Positions 19,642 through 27,689 of a stretch of 49,244 bases of DNA are shown piece after piece. The first letter of the stretch is position 1; the number at the start of each line of letters is the position of its first letter. Position numbers and translations under genes: made by a program. This stretch comes from Rhodocyclaceae bacterium (GTDB lineage: Bacteria; Pseudomonadota; Gammaproteobacteria; Burkholderiales; Rhodocyclaceae). The stretch lies in assembly GCA_016791105.1 (NCBI GenBank), contig JAEUNM010000065.1, forward strand, positions 1-49,244. The letters are read 5' to 3'. A model generated the notes under the pieces. It was not told the DNA's origin. It did no database searches and worked only from the letters and a program-made list of their open reading frames with translations.

Positions 19642-20970
19642 TCAAAAGCCGGTACGGCCTCGCCGCGGCCCAGCGCGCTCCGCAGAGTCTGGTCCTCGCG
19701 CGCGAGGTGGTCCGCAGCCCGTTCGGGCAGGCGGTTGGGCCGCGGTCGTCTGGTCCTCGCGCGCGAGGTGGTCCGGCACCACCAGCGCGGCCACGGTGCG
19801 CCCTAGCGCCTGCTCGGCGGTGATGCCGAACATTTGTTCGGCGCCGTGGTTCCAGTCGGTAATTTTGCCGTCCGCGGTTGCGCCTATGACGGCGTCGCCG
19901 GAGTTTTCCACGATGGCCGAGCGGCGTGCCCGTTCCAGATCGAGTTCGCGCTTGCGTTCGCTGCTTACCGTCAATAACTGCGCGGCCAGTGCCAAGCCGG
20001 CGCTCAACAGGCAGCCCAATATGAATACCGTGCTGGGCGGCGTTTGATCGAGTGCCGCGACGAATTCCGCTCCTGCCGCGAATTCCACCTGCCACTTACG
20101 GCCATAGGCCGGCAGAGAAATCATGGTTTGCAGGTGCGCCGGCCCGCTTGCGCGCGGATGTGTGGCAAATAGCTCGACCGTGGGAACCTCGGCATCATGT
20201 ACCGCGAGCGCCATGTGCTTTTTCACCAGGTCGGCCGACTGCAGCACCTCGTCCACGTCTATGGTTTTGACCGCCCAACCCAGCGGCGGGCTGCCCTGGT
20301 TCTCTACTTCCGCGGCCAGGCTGGCGGGCGCACGGATGGGCAACAGCAGCAACAGGGCGTCGATGGCAGCATCTTCGCCGGCCAGTGGTGGTACCGGTGC
20401 CGTCAAAACCGGCTGACCGGTTGCTGCAGCGGTGTCCGCGGCGGCGCGCCAGGCGGCCAGTGAGGCGAGGTCGAAACCGACTTTGGGGCGGGCCGATTCA
20501 GCCGGCTCGAAAAATTGCAGGACATAGCGTGCGCCCGGATGGGCGCTGTCCGCTTGCAGCCGGAAGCCGGGCTGATCGTCGGCACGCATGGCGCGCACGA
20601 AAGCGGCTTCGTTTCCCGGCGCGACCCGGCGCACCAGCCCGAAGCCCGGCCGGCCGGGCGCGTCATTTACATCCGAGCGGGAGCGCGCAAAGGTCTGAAA
20701 CTGGCGCCGCCTGATCTGTTCGGGCCCCACCGCGAGGATGGCGCTGCGCGTGCCATACAGACCGGCACGGAGCATTTCGATCTGGCTTGCGATGCGCGCG
20801 GCGCTTTGCTGTGCCGAGCGGTCGAAGGTTTTTTGCGCCGCGGCGTAATTTTTTGCGCCCTGCCAGAAGGCGGCCAGGGTCGCGCAGAGCACGCCCAGCG
20901 CGAACAGTGCGGCACTTACACCGGCCGGTGCGCGGCGCGGTTTCAGGCTGCCATGCCGGCTCGCGCGCAC
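19642..20970 (-). CDS. Hybrid sensor histidine kinase, N-terminal part (CHASE sensor and half a PAS domain), truncated by frameshift
   Basis: This 442-residue frame is the sensory front of the hybrid kinase. A first membrane helix (about 18-36, SAALFALGVLCATLAAFW) is followed by a periplasmic CHASE domain (about 75-300, with AILAVGPEQI, GFGLVRRVAPG and the FDLASL segment), a second helix (about 318-345) and the first half of a PAS domain (ENSGDAVIGATADGKITDWNHGAEQMFGITAEQALGRTVAALVVP). After DHLAREDQ it runs into the duplicated DNA and ends in about 30 nonsense residues (TTAAQPPARTGCGPP and on). It starts with GTG and overlaps the diguanylate cyclase gene by 28 bases. Alone it could at most be a kinase-less receptor. 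Confidence 0.82.
   Translation of the reverse strand: MRASRHGSLKPRRAPAGVSAALFALGVLCATLAAFWQGAKNYAAAQKTFDRSAQQSAARIASQIEMLRAGLYGTRSAILAVGPEQIRRRQFQTFARSRSDVNDAPGRPGFGLVRRVAPGNEAAFVRAMRADDQPGFRLQADSAHPGARYVLQFFEPAESARPKVGFDLASLAAWRAAADTAAATGQPVLTAPVPPLAGEDAAIDALLLLLPIRAPASLAAEVENQGSPPLGWAVKTIDVDEVLQSADLVKKHMALAVHDAEVPTVELFATHPRASGPAHLQTMISLPAYGRKWQVEFAAGAEFVAALDQTPPSTVFILGCLLSAGLALAAQLLTVSSERKRELDLERARRSAIVENSGDAVIGATADGKITDWNHGAEQMFGITAEQALGRTVAALVVPDHLAREDQTTAAQPPARTGCGPPRARGPDSAERAGPRRGRTGF
19687..19775. repeat. 61-bp tandem duplication that breaks the hybrid kinase gene
   Basis: A 28-base stretch (19687-19714) recurs exactly at 19748-19775, a shift of 61 bases. Its centre is the self-complementary CCTCGCGCGCGAGG. 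On the minus strand both copies can encode DHLAREDQT, but 61 is not a multiple of three, so reading passes out of frame after the first copy met. Arithmetic on the frames (codon registers 1 and 0 modulo 3) shows that deleting one 61-base unit restores a continuous PAS domain reading VVPDHLAREDQTLRSALGRG. Confidence 0.9.
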
Positions 20971-21959
20971 CGGCCCGAGTCCACGAGTGCGAGTGCCGGC
21001 CAGGGCTCGTTGCCGGCGAGGTGATCGAGGTGCCAGGCCTGCGCGCGCCCGGCGTGCTTTGCAGCGTAGAGCGCGCGGTCAGCCGACTTGAGGAAATTTT
21101 CGACCGGCCGCGCCGGTGCGCAGCAAAGCTCGTCGCTGGCGCGTGGCGGGATATTGTCGGATTCGGGCAGGGTGGTGATTCCGACGCTAACCGTCAGATG
21201 TGCGGCGGTGGGCGAGGTCGCGTGCGCGATGCCCAGCCTTTGCATGGTTTCGAGCAGGCGGTGCGCAATATGGATTGCGCCGCAATCCGGCGTATCCGGC
21301 AACAGTACGGCGAATTCTTCACCGCCGTAACGGCCCACCACGTCGGTGGGGCGCATGCAGGCTTCGCGCAGGGCGCCGGCGACCGCACCGAGCGCCGTAT
21401 CGCCGGCAATGTGGCCGTAGTGATCGTTGTACAGTTTGAAGTGGTCGACATCCACCAGCATGAGGCTCAGCCACAGGCCGTTGCGCTGGCTGCGCCGCCA
21501 TTCACGTTCCAGCGCGCGTTCGAAGCCGCGCCGGTTGGCGGCGCCGGTCAGCGCGTCGTGGGTCGCGGCCAGGCGTAATTCGTCCGCCAGACGCTTCAGC
21601 CGCAGTTGGGTGCGCACGCGCGCGCGCAGCAGGGTTTCATGCACGGGTTTGGCGATGAAATCCGCCGCGCCGACGTCCAGCGCGGCCACTTCGAATTCGG
21701 CACCGCCGTGGGCGGTTACGAAAATGACGGGAATGTCGGCAAGTTCGGGCTCGGCTTTCATCGCGCAGCAAACTTCGAAGCCGCTCATGCCGGGCATTTC
21801 GGCGTCCAGCAGGACCAGATCGGGCGCGGTGCCGCGCATCATTTCCAGCGCCGCCTGGCCGCTGGTTGCAAAGCGTAATTCGCCGTGGTCGGCCAGCATG
21901 CGTCCCATCAGTTGTATCGACGGCGGGCTGTCATCCACCAGTAATATGCACTCTTGCAC
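20943..21959 (-). CDS. Response regulator with diguanylate cyclase output (REC-GGDEF)
   Basis: This 338-residue protein joins a receiver domain to a GGDEF domain and should make cyclic di-GMP when phosphorylated. The receiver shows the acidic pair in ILLVDDSPP, phospho-acceptor Asp52 in LVLLDAEMPG and the conserved lysine in FIAKP near 102. The cyclase domain has DALTGAANRRGFE, DVDHFKLYNDHYGH (metal and GTP contacts) and active-site GGEEF near 212, with RPTD five residues before it, the usual product-inhibition I-site. It starts with GTG, with AAGGA about eight bases upstream. Its end overlaps the kinase gene start by 28 bases, so the two probably form one signalling pair. The kinase is frameshifted here, so its activation may be lost. 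Confidence 0.92.
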   Translation of the reverse strand: MQECILLVDDSPPSIQLMGRMLADHGELRFATSGQAALEMMRGTAPDLVLLDAEMPGMSGFEVCCAMKAEPELADIPVIFVTAHGGAEFEVAALDVGAADFIAKPVHETLLRARVRTQLRLKRLADELRLAATHDALTGAANRRGFERALEREWRRSQRNGLWLSLMLVDVDHFKLYNDHYGHIAGDTALGAVAGALREACMRPTDVVGRYGGEEFAVLLPDTPDCGAIHIAHRLLETMQRLGIAHATSPTAAHLTVSVGITTLPESDNIPPRASDELCCAPARPVENFLKSADRALYAAKHAGRAQAWHLDHLAGNEPWPALALVDSGRCARAGMAA

Positions 21960-22043
21960 CGCCTTGTCCTTTGTCCCGGGCTGTTTAAATTGTGGCGCGG
22001 ATGCGAGGCTATCGGCATGGCTGCCGTGTCCTTGAGGAAGTTT

Positions 22044-22081
22044 GCGCTGGCGGCGGTGAAAATGGCCTTTTGCGCCAGCGC
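22044..22081. other. Inverted repeat downstream of the TIR-nSTAND gene
   Basis: GCGCTGGCG (22044-22052) and CGCCAGCGC (22073-22081) are exact nine-base complements around a 20-base loop. The element lies 20 bases past the TIR-nSTAND stop and before the response-regulator start. It lacks a T-run, so it may separate the transcripts without being a classical terminator. Confidence 0.4.
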
Positions 22082-22100
22082 CCCGGTGTGCTTCAGACTT

Positions 22101-25100
22101 TCAGGGTTGAGGTCCGCTGAACTGCCCGCGGTCATCCAGTTTCGGTGCCGGCGGCAGCGGCGGCAGCCAGATTTCGATCACGCCTTGCTGGGCGCGCGGG
22201 TTGGCGGAAATGTCCATCGGCGCGATCTGCATGCGCGTGCCGCGCTCAGTGAGCCAGCGTTCGGTCAGGCCGATCACGCGCTCGGCTTCGCGTTCGTCCT
22301 CCTTGCGGAAGCGCACGTCGCCGTTCGTCTTGCCGCCTACCACCTGTATGCCCTGCACGGCATAGCCCTCGCGCGCCAGGCGCGCCGCCAGGCGGCGCGC
22401 CGGATTGCGGTCTTCTTCGCGCTGAATGTGCAGATAGATGCGCTGGTCGCGCGCCGGGCCGGTGGCTCCCACGGTGGACGCGACGGCGGATTTGCTGGCG
22501 ATGTCGCGCAGCGCGCCCAGCGCCTGCTGGACCCGGCTGTGGTCGTTGGTTTTGAGCGCGGCATCCAGTTCTTCCGCCTTGGCGGCAGCGTAACTGAGGT
22601 TGCTGCGCGCGATGGCGGCGTCGCTATCCTTTTCGGCGGCGATTTGCTGGGTTTGCCGTGCGATGCGCTCCACGTCCATGGTCTGCGTCTGCGCCACATG
22701 GCCGCGCCACCAGCCCACGCCGGCCAGGCCGGCCAGGAAGGCCAAGGTGGTAATCATGCCCATGCGCATGCGCCGCCGCGCCTGGCGTATCTGCACCGAG
22801 CGTTCCACGTAGACCCGCTGCAGTTCCGAATACACCTGTGGATTCTGCGCCATGCCGCGCTGCACGGCGGCCTGCAGGGACGGATAGTCGACATACAGCA
22901 ACGCGCTGTCGGCGCGTTCGGATTTGAGCCAAAGGTCGAGGTAGTACAGCAATATTTGCGCGTCGCTGGCCCAGGCGGCGCTGGTACGCCACTCGTGAAA
23001 GCGGCGCCAGGCCCCGGCCGCCAGGCGGTAAGCCAGGTCCAGCTGTATGCTTTTGCCGCTGTTCGCGATGCGCAGCACGCCCACGCGCGCCAGGCGGTCG
23101 GCAATTTTGGCGCCTTCGCTCACCAGTACCGGCGCGCTGGCGGCCTGTACCCAGTCCAGCGCACGATTTTCCAGTTCCCCCGCCACGTTCTGTTCGACCA
23201 GCCGCAGCATGAGGGCGCGTGCAGCTTCGAGCGCGGCGCCGTCCAGTTCGGCACAGGCTTTGGCGAGCTGGTCCACGAACAGGCTTTCCATGCCGCCGCT
23301 CATGCTGGTTCCGTCGGCGCGCGTGCCGGCGCGCTCGTAATCTTCGTTGCGCAAAAATCCGCGCACCTGCCGCTGCCACAGGTGGGACAGGGCAAGCGCC
23401 AGCAGCGGAAGTTGAAATTCCGGCTGGCAGGCATCCTTGAGCAGGCGGTCGGCCAGTCCCGGCTCGAGCGCGCGACCGGCGCGCGCGGCGGATTTTTCCA
23501 CCATGGCCTTGCGCTCGGATTCGGCCATGGGACCCAGTTCGAAGCTCACCCCCTCGCCGTTCAGGCGCTTCCAGATGTTGGGTAGCACCAGGGCCGGCAG
23601 TCCGTTGTATAACTCGTGGCGCGGGTTGCGCAAGGCGGCGGCGTGACCGCGCTGCCAGGCGCTGCGGCAGGCCGTGGCAATGAGCGCGAGCGGTGCTGCG
23701 CGCCACACGATGAGCAGGTGCTGGTTGCCGGCTTCGGCGGCGGCGATGAGTGTTTCCAGCGCGCTCACCGTGGCGTCGTCGTGCAACAGGCCATCGACGT
23801 GGTCTATGCACAACAGCCCGCCGGCCGGCGCGCGCGCCAGGATGTCGAGGCGGTCGGTACCGTCCGGTGCGGCCAGATCCAGATATTCCAGGCGCCAGTC
23901 GGCGCTGCCAGGAATGAGGCCGGTACGCAGGCGTGGAAACAGGCCGGCGCGTACCAGCGAAGTTTTGCCGACGCCGGAATTGCCTTTCAACACCAGCCAG
24001 TGGCGCGCCGCCAGCGCATCGGCGAGGGCATGCACCTCGGCCTTGCGGCCCAGGAAAAACGCCGCATCGCTCTCATCGAAAGCTTTGGAGCCAGGGTAGG
24101 GGCAGCGCGTGGTGTCCACCACCGTGCGTTCGGTGTCCGGGCTGGCCGCGGTACCGCGCAGCAGATCGACCAGCAGGCGGAAACCGTCCGGCTTCTGCGG
24201 CCACTCGCGCAGGTCGAATACCTGGGTATCGCCCAGGCCGGACAGGCCCAGCGCGAATATGTCCGGGTCGGCGCCGGGCAGCAGGATGGGCACGATGCGC
24301 GGCGGCGTGGGCAAGCGCCGCGCCGCGGCAATTTCGCCTTTTTGCCAGCCCGACAAGCCGTCCGGGCCGGCGCAAACCAGCAGCGAGTGGGTGTGGTGCA
24401 GGATGGTCGAAGTGGTTTGCGGCACTTCGTTTTCGGCACCGTATTCGGCGGCTTCGGACAGCCTTGCCTGCAGGTGTTCGCGTTCGAGCGCCTCGCCCAG
24501 CCGTTCGGCATCGGCGCGGCCGGCGCGCGAATTGGAAATGAAAGCGTCGTAGCCGGCAAAGCGCTGGCTGCGATCGTAGGCCGCAACCGGCGCGGCGCTG
24601 GCACGCGCTGGTTGCGGGGCCTGTTTGCTCGGCGGCGGCGGGGGTGTGGCGGGTGTGGCGGGAATTTCGCCGCGTTCGAGTCTGGCCCACAGATCGTCCA
24701 GGCTTCCGCTACTGGCGCCTGTCAGCGTGCGGGTGGGTTCCAGCGTACCCGCGCCGGCGGCTGCGGAAAACAGATCGAGATCGGCCGGCGCGGCGGCTGC
24801 GGCAAATGGATCGAGAGCGGCCGGCGCGGCGGCTGCGGCAAATGGAGCGGCCGGTTCGGCGGCAAGTGCCGTGCGCAGGCGTTCGATGGCGTCGTCGCGC
24901 TGTTCGGCCAGTTCGCCGTGGTCGGCCAATACCGTGAGCACGTCGGCCAGCCGCAACAGGCGGGTGTCGAATTCGTCGTGCTGGGCCGCGGTGTCGGCAT
25001 CGCTGCCGGAAACCCGTTCTTCGAACGCATATTCGGGCTCGTAGGGCAGGGCAAGATGGCCGTAATCCAGCCCCAGTTCGGCCAGCGCGGGCGGCAGCAT

Positions 25101-25856
25101 GGCGCCGAAGGCGTCTTCGAAGCGGGTGCCGAAATCGTCGCGTGCACGGCGCGCTTCCGGCGTGTCGGCGCGCTGTTCTATGCGCGCCGGCACCACCAGC
25201 AATTGCAGGGGGCGGCCGCGGCGCAGTCCGAGTACCTGCGGCGAGCGGAAATCGTCTGCTACGCGGCGCGTGCCTTCGATGTTCTGACGGTTGGCGGCGG
25301 TCATCATGACCACCACGTCGGCCAGCTGGTAGGCGCAGATGCCGCCCATTTCGGTCACGCCGGTGCGGCTGTCGGCCAGCACCACGTCGTACATGCCCTG
25401 CGGTCCGGCCAGGGTTTTGCGCATCCACTCGAAAAACGCTTCGCCTTCCCAGTTGAAGTAAAAATCCTGCCACTCGAAGGTGCGCACGGCCAGCGCGTAA
25501 CGGCGCAACTCGTCGTCGGGCGCGCGGCGTCCGGCGGTCATCAGGTCCAGCCGGCTGCCGCCCTGATCCGGATAGACCGGAAACAGATAGCGCTCGATCT
25601 GGTGAAATTCGGCGCGCGACAAATCTTCCCCGCTGGCCATGGCGCGCTTGAAGGCGGAGATCAAATCCATCACGCCGGGATTGCGCAGCGCGGCGGCGAC
25701 GTCCAGGCGCTTGAAATAGCGTTCCAGGCCCGGTGCTTCGAGGTCGAAGTCGATCATGAGCACGCGCAGGCCGCGGCGCGCCAGGCAATCGCCTATGTTG
25801 GCCATTGCCATGGAGCGGCCGACGCCGCCCTTGAACGAGTAGAAAGTGAATATCAC
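22101..25856 (-). CDS. KGGVGR ATPase-TIR-nSTAND multidomain membrane-anchored protein
   Basis: This 1251-residue protein has an NLR-like composite layout. Residues 1-300 are a ParA/MinD-type P-loop ATPase with the variant loop YSFKGGVGRSMAMANIG (about 6-22) and DFDLEAPGLERYF. A linker near 335-375 contains a 12-residue repeat. At about 435-575 lies a TIR domain (YDAFISNSRAG, SLLVCAGPDGLSGWQKGEI, RIVPILLPGADPD); the glutamate of WQKGE sits where NADase TIRs carry the catalytic Glu. An nSTAND-type NTPase follows (CPYPGSKAFDESDAAFFLGRK, Walker A GNSGVGKTS near 630, Walker B LLCIDHVDG near 680) with a helical arm. One membrane helix lies at about 1032-1051, then a 200-residue C-terminal domain (IYLHIQREEDRNPARRLAARL). 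The GTG start overlaps the DUF4062 stop by four bases. Role in defence or signalling is inferred. Confidence 0.85.
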   Translation of the reverse strand: MIFTFYSFKGGVGRSMAMANIGDCLARRGLRVLMIDFDLEAPGLERYFKRLDVAAALRNPGVMDLISAFKRAMASGEDLSRAEFHQIERYLFPVYPDQGGSRLDLMTAGRRAPDDELRRYALAVRTFEWQDFYFNWEGEAFFEWMRKTLAGPQGMYDVVLADSRTGVTEMGGICAYQLADVVVMMTAANRQNIEGTRRVADDFRSPQVLGLRRGRPLQLLVVPARIEQRADTPEARRARDDFGTRFEDAFGAMLPPALAELGLDYGHLALPYEPEYAFEERVSGSDADTAAQHDEFDTRLLRLADVLTVLADHGELAEQRDDAIERLRTALAAEPAAPFAAAAAPAALDPFAAAAAPADLDLFSAAAGAGTLEPTRTLTGASSGSLDDLWARLERGEIPATPATPPPPPSKQAPQPARASAAPVAAYDRSQRFAGYDAFISNSRAGRADAERLGEALEREHLQARLSEAAEYGAENEVPQTTSTILHHTHSLLVCAGPDGLSGWQKGEIAAARRLPTPPRIVPILLPGADPDIFALGLSGLGDTQVFDLREWPQKPDGFRLLVDLLRGTAASPDTERTVVDTTRCPYPGSKAFDESDAAFFLGRKAEVHALADALAARHWLVLKGNSGVGKTSLVRAGLFPRLRTGLIPGSADWRLEYLDLAAPDGTDRLDILARAPAGGLLCIDHVDGLLHDDATVSALETLIAAAEAGNQHLLIVWRAAPLALIATACRSAWQRGHAAALRNPRHELYNGLPALVLPNIWKRLNGEGVSFELGPMAESERKAMVEKSAARAGRALEPGLADRLLKDACQPEFQLPLLALALSHLWQRQVRGFLRNEDYERAGTRADGTSMSGGMESLFVDQLAKACAELDGAALEAARALMLRLVEQNVAGELENRALDWVQAASAPVLVSEGAKIADRLARVGVLRIANSGKSIQLDLAYRLAAGAWRRFHEWRTSAAWASDAQILLYYLDLWLKSERADSALLYVDYPSLQAAVQRGMAQNPQVYSELQRVYVERSVQIRQARRRMRMGMITTLAFLAGLAGVGWWRGHVAQTQTMDVERIARQTQQIAAEKDSDAAIARSNLSYAAAKAEELDAALKTNDHSRVQQALGALRDIASKSAVASTVGATGPARDQRIYLHIQREEDRNPARRLAARLAREGYAVQGIQVVGGKTNGDVRFRKEDEREAERVIGLTERWLTERGTRMQIAPMDISANPRAQQGVIEIWLPPLPPAPKLDDRGQFSGPQP
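24750..24855. repeat. 36-bp tandem repeat in the linker of the TIR-nSTAND gene
   Basis: About 2.8 copies of a 36-base unit occur; the CGGCCGGCGCGGCGGCTGCG segment begins at 24782 and again at 24818. On the coding strand each encodes 12 residues of the form AAAAAPADLDxF, giving a flexible Ala/Pro-rich spacer with periodic phenylalanines between the ATPase and TIR domains. Confidence 0.75.
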
Positions 25857-27619
25857 GACAGTCCCGCCAGCGCGCGCATGCGGTCGCGCTGCGTCATTTG
25901 CGCGGCGTCCTCGCCGCCGGCCAGGGTTTCCGGAATGTTCTGGCGCAGCCAGCGGCGCAGGCGGGCGCGGCTGCCTACGGTCAGTTCGCAGGCCGGGTCC
26001 AGATCGTTGCGGAAGCGATCGACCAGATTGCCCACTTTGAGCACGCTGGCGCCGGCCAGTATTTTTTCTATCGGCGCCAGGGCCGGGTCCACCGCCGCCA
26101 CGGTGACCACGGCGCAGGACGCATCGGCCACCAGGCCGCCCACGGCATTGCGTATGCGCGGTTCGCACAGCGACAGTTCGTCGACGATTACCAGGCAGCG
26201 GCGTTTTCGCATTTGCAGATAGGTGCGCGCCCAGGCGTCGTCGTTTTCGTCGAATAGCGGCGCGAGCGGATAGGGGCGCAGGCGCATGCGGTAATTGCGT
26301 AAGGCCTCGCGGTCGCGCCGCGGCAAACTGGCGAGGCGCAGATTCAGATCCTCGACCAGTTCCTGCAGCAATTCGTTCATGGCCGGGGCTTCGCCGGCCG
26401 GGTCGCGGAAGGGCTGCCAGTCGTCGCGCGCGGCCTGATCGGCGCGCGCGTTGCCGGCCGCATCGACGCTGTCGCCATAGCGCAAGGTCCAGTCCCAGCC
26501 GGGGAAACGCTCCTGCAGCGCGGCCGTGACGGTTTTGAAATATTGCCCCGCCAGGCCGCCGATTTCATCCTGAATGCGCTGCGGATTGGCGGCGAGCGCG
26601 CGCGCTTCGGCGCGCGTCATGGTGACCAGCAAGGTTTGCAGGCCGACCAGGCCGGGGTCGTCCAGATCGGTATCGAATATGCGCATGCCGGCCAGAGCGG
26701 CCGGCAATTCGCCGCTCATGCCGGCCTGCCCGGCGGCACACCAGGCGTCGAGCGGGTAGTGTTGATCGACCGGCCAGGCGGCCGGCGGCGCATCGTTTAT
26801 CCCGTGACTGAGCCAGAACAGCGAGCCGGTCTGGCGGCGGCAAAATTCGAGCTGGGCGGGCAGGGTTTTGGCTGCCGCCAGGCGTTTGTAGCCGGCGGCG
26901 CTCGATACCAGCGCGGTGCTGCGCGCGCGGCACACGGCATTATCCAGGCGCGGCCAATCCGGCGCGCGTTCCGCGGCCAGAGCCAAAGTTTCCACACGCA
27001 GACCGCCGCGTGCCTGGCCCAGCGCCTGCGCCAGCGCGGTCGCGCAGGCGTCGTCGGAACCGGCCGCATACAGCAGCAGCAAGCCGCAATCGAGCGCGCG
27101 CGCGTGCGGTGCGACGGCGCCCGGCGCAGTCGCCGGGCGGGTCTGATTGGCCTGCGCCTGCAGCTTTTCGAGGGCGTTCTGTACGCCGGTGGACAAACCT
27201 TGTATCAGGCCGGCCGCGTCGCTGAAACAGTAAGGCCGCTGGTCGCGTTCCACTTCCGCACGGAACGCCAGGATGGCCGGGCGTTTGGCGTCGTCGATCA
27301 GATCGGTGAGGCTTATGTCCGGCACACTGGTGCGCTCCAGGATGACGCGCGGTTTGCCCTGCGCGCGGCGGTATTCGAGCTGGGTGATGGACAGGCCGTC
27401 CGGGTTGCTGTCCGTTGGTTTGAAGCCGTAGCGGTGGCCGACGATCAGTACGTAAATATCGCAGCGGTCCACGTCGGCGAGGCAGGAATCGCGCACGGTT
27501 TCGGTATCCGCCGTGTAACTGTGCAGGGGCAGATGGCGCGCGGCGACCAGCCAGTCCATGACGCGCTGGCGTTCGTCCTTGAGGTCGACCAGGGTCGACG
27601 ATACATACACGTTGGCCAT
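25853..27619 (-). CDS. DUF4062-domain protein, partner of the TIR-nSTAND protein
   Basis: This 588-residue cytoplasmic protein begins with a DUF4062 domain (about 1-95): NVYVSSTLVDLKDERQRVMD, the DRCDIYVLIVGHRYGF strand-turn and the SITQLEYRRA helix are all diagnostic. DUF4062 is a TIR-like fold often found at the front of bacterial STAND proteins; here it is on a separate polypeptide. A middle alpha/beta region (about 170-330, LDCGLLLLYAAGSDD, TALVSSAAGYKRL) may be a second Rossmann-like module. The last 180 residues contain CLVIVDELSLCEP, another P-loop-less alpha/beta segment, and a basic end. I recognise no domain after residue 95. The ATG at 27619 is preceded by GGAG. The stop is embedded in the GTGA start of the next gene, so both proteins should be made together. 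Confidence 0.8.
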   Translation of the reverse strand: MANVYVSSTLVDLKDERQRVMDWLVAARHLPLHSYTADTETVRDSCLADVDRCDIYVLIVGHRYGFKPTDSNPDGLSITQLEYRRAQGKPRVILERTSVPDISLTDLIDDAKRPAILAFRAEVERDQRPYCFSDAAGLIQGLSTGVQNALEKLQAQANQTRPATAPGAVAPHARALDCGLLLLYAAGSDDACATALAQALGQARGGLRVETLALAAERAPDWPRLDNAVCRARSTALVSSAAGYKRLAAAKTLPAQLEFCRRQTGSLFWLSHGINDAPPAAWPVDQHYPLDAWCAAGQAGMSGELPAALAGMRIFDTDLDDPGLVGLQTLLVTMTRAEARALAANPQRIQDEIGGLAGQYFKTVTAALQERFPGWDWTLRYGDSVDAAGNARADQAARDDWQPFRDPAGEAPAMNELLQELVEDLNLRLASLPRRDREALRNYRMRLRPYPLAPLFDENDDAWARTYLQMRKRRCLVIVDELSLCEPRIRNAVGGLVADASCAVVTVAAVDPALAPIEKILAGASVLKVGNLVDRFRNDLDPACELTVGSRARLRRWLRQNIPETLAGGEDAAQMTQRDRMRALAGLS

Positions 27620-27668
27620 GTTTGCTCCGCGCCTGTCCTCCATGCGGCGGCCGAGCCCGCTCCGCATA

Positions 27669-27689
27669 CCGGCAGCTGCGTGCTGCCGG
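27669..27689. promoter_or_regulatory. Stem-loop in the leader of the DUF4062/TIR-nSTAND operon
   Basis: CCGGCAGC-TGCGT-GCTGCCGG is a perfect eight-pair hairpin about 50 bases upstream of the DUF4062 start. It is the only clear element in the 179-base gap and could be an operator or a leader structure. Confidence 0.4.

Noticed and set aside
21908..22135. A 75-codon minus-strand frame between the TIR gene and the response regulator
   Set aside because: It overlaps both neighbours out of frame and contains the inverted repeat. It has no family resemblance and no clear ribosome-binding site.
25857..26168. A 104-codon N-terminal extension of the KGGVGR-TIR-nSTAND protein
   Set aside because: The extension lies within the DUF4062 gene in another frame and is Arg/Gly-rich nonsense. 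The GTG in the GTGA overlap leads directly into the conserved FTFYSFKGGVG segment.
23616..26222. An 868-codon open frame on the plus strand
   Set aside because: It is a mirror of the KGGVGR-TIR-nSTAND gene. It has no recognisable domain and shows reverse-strand composition bias.
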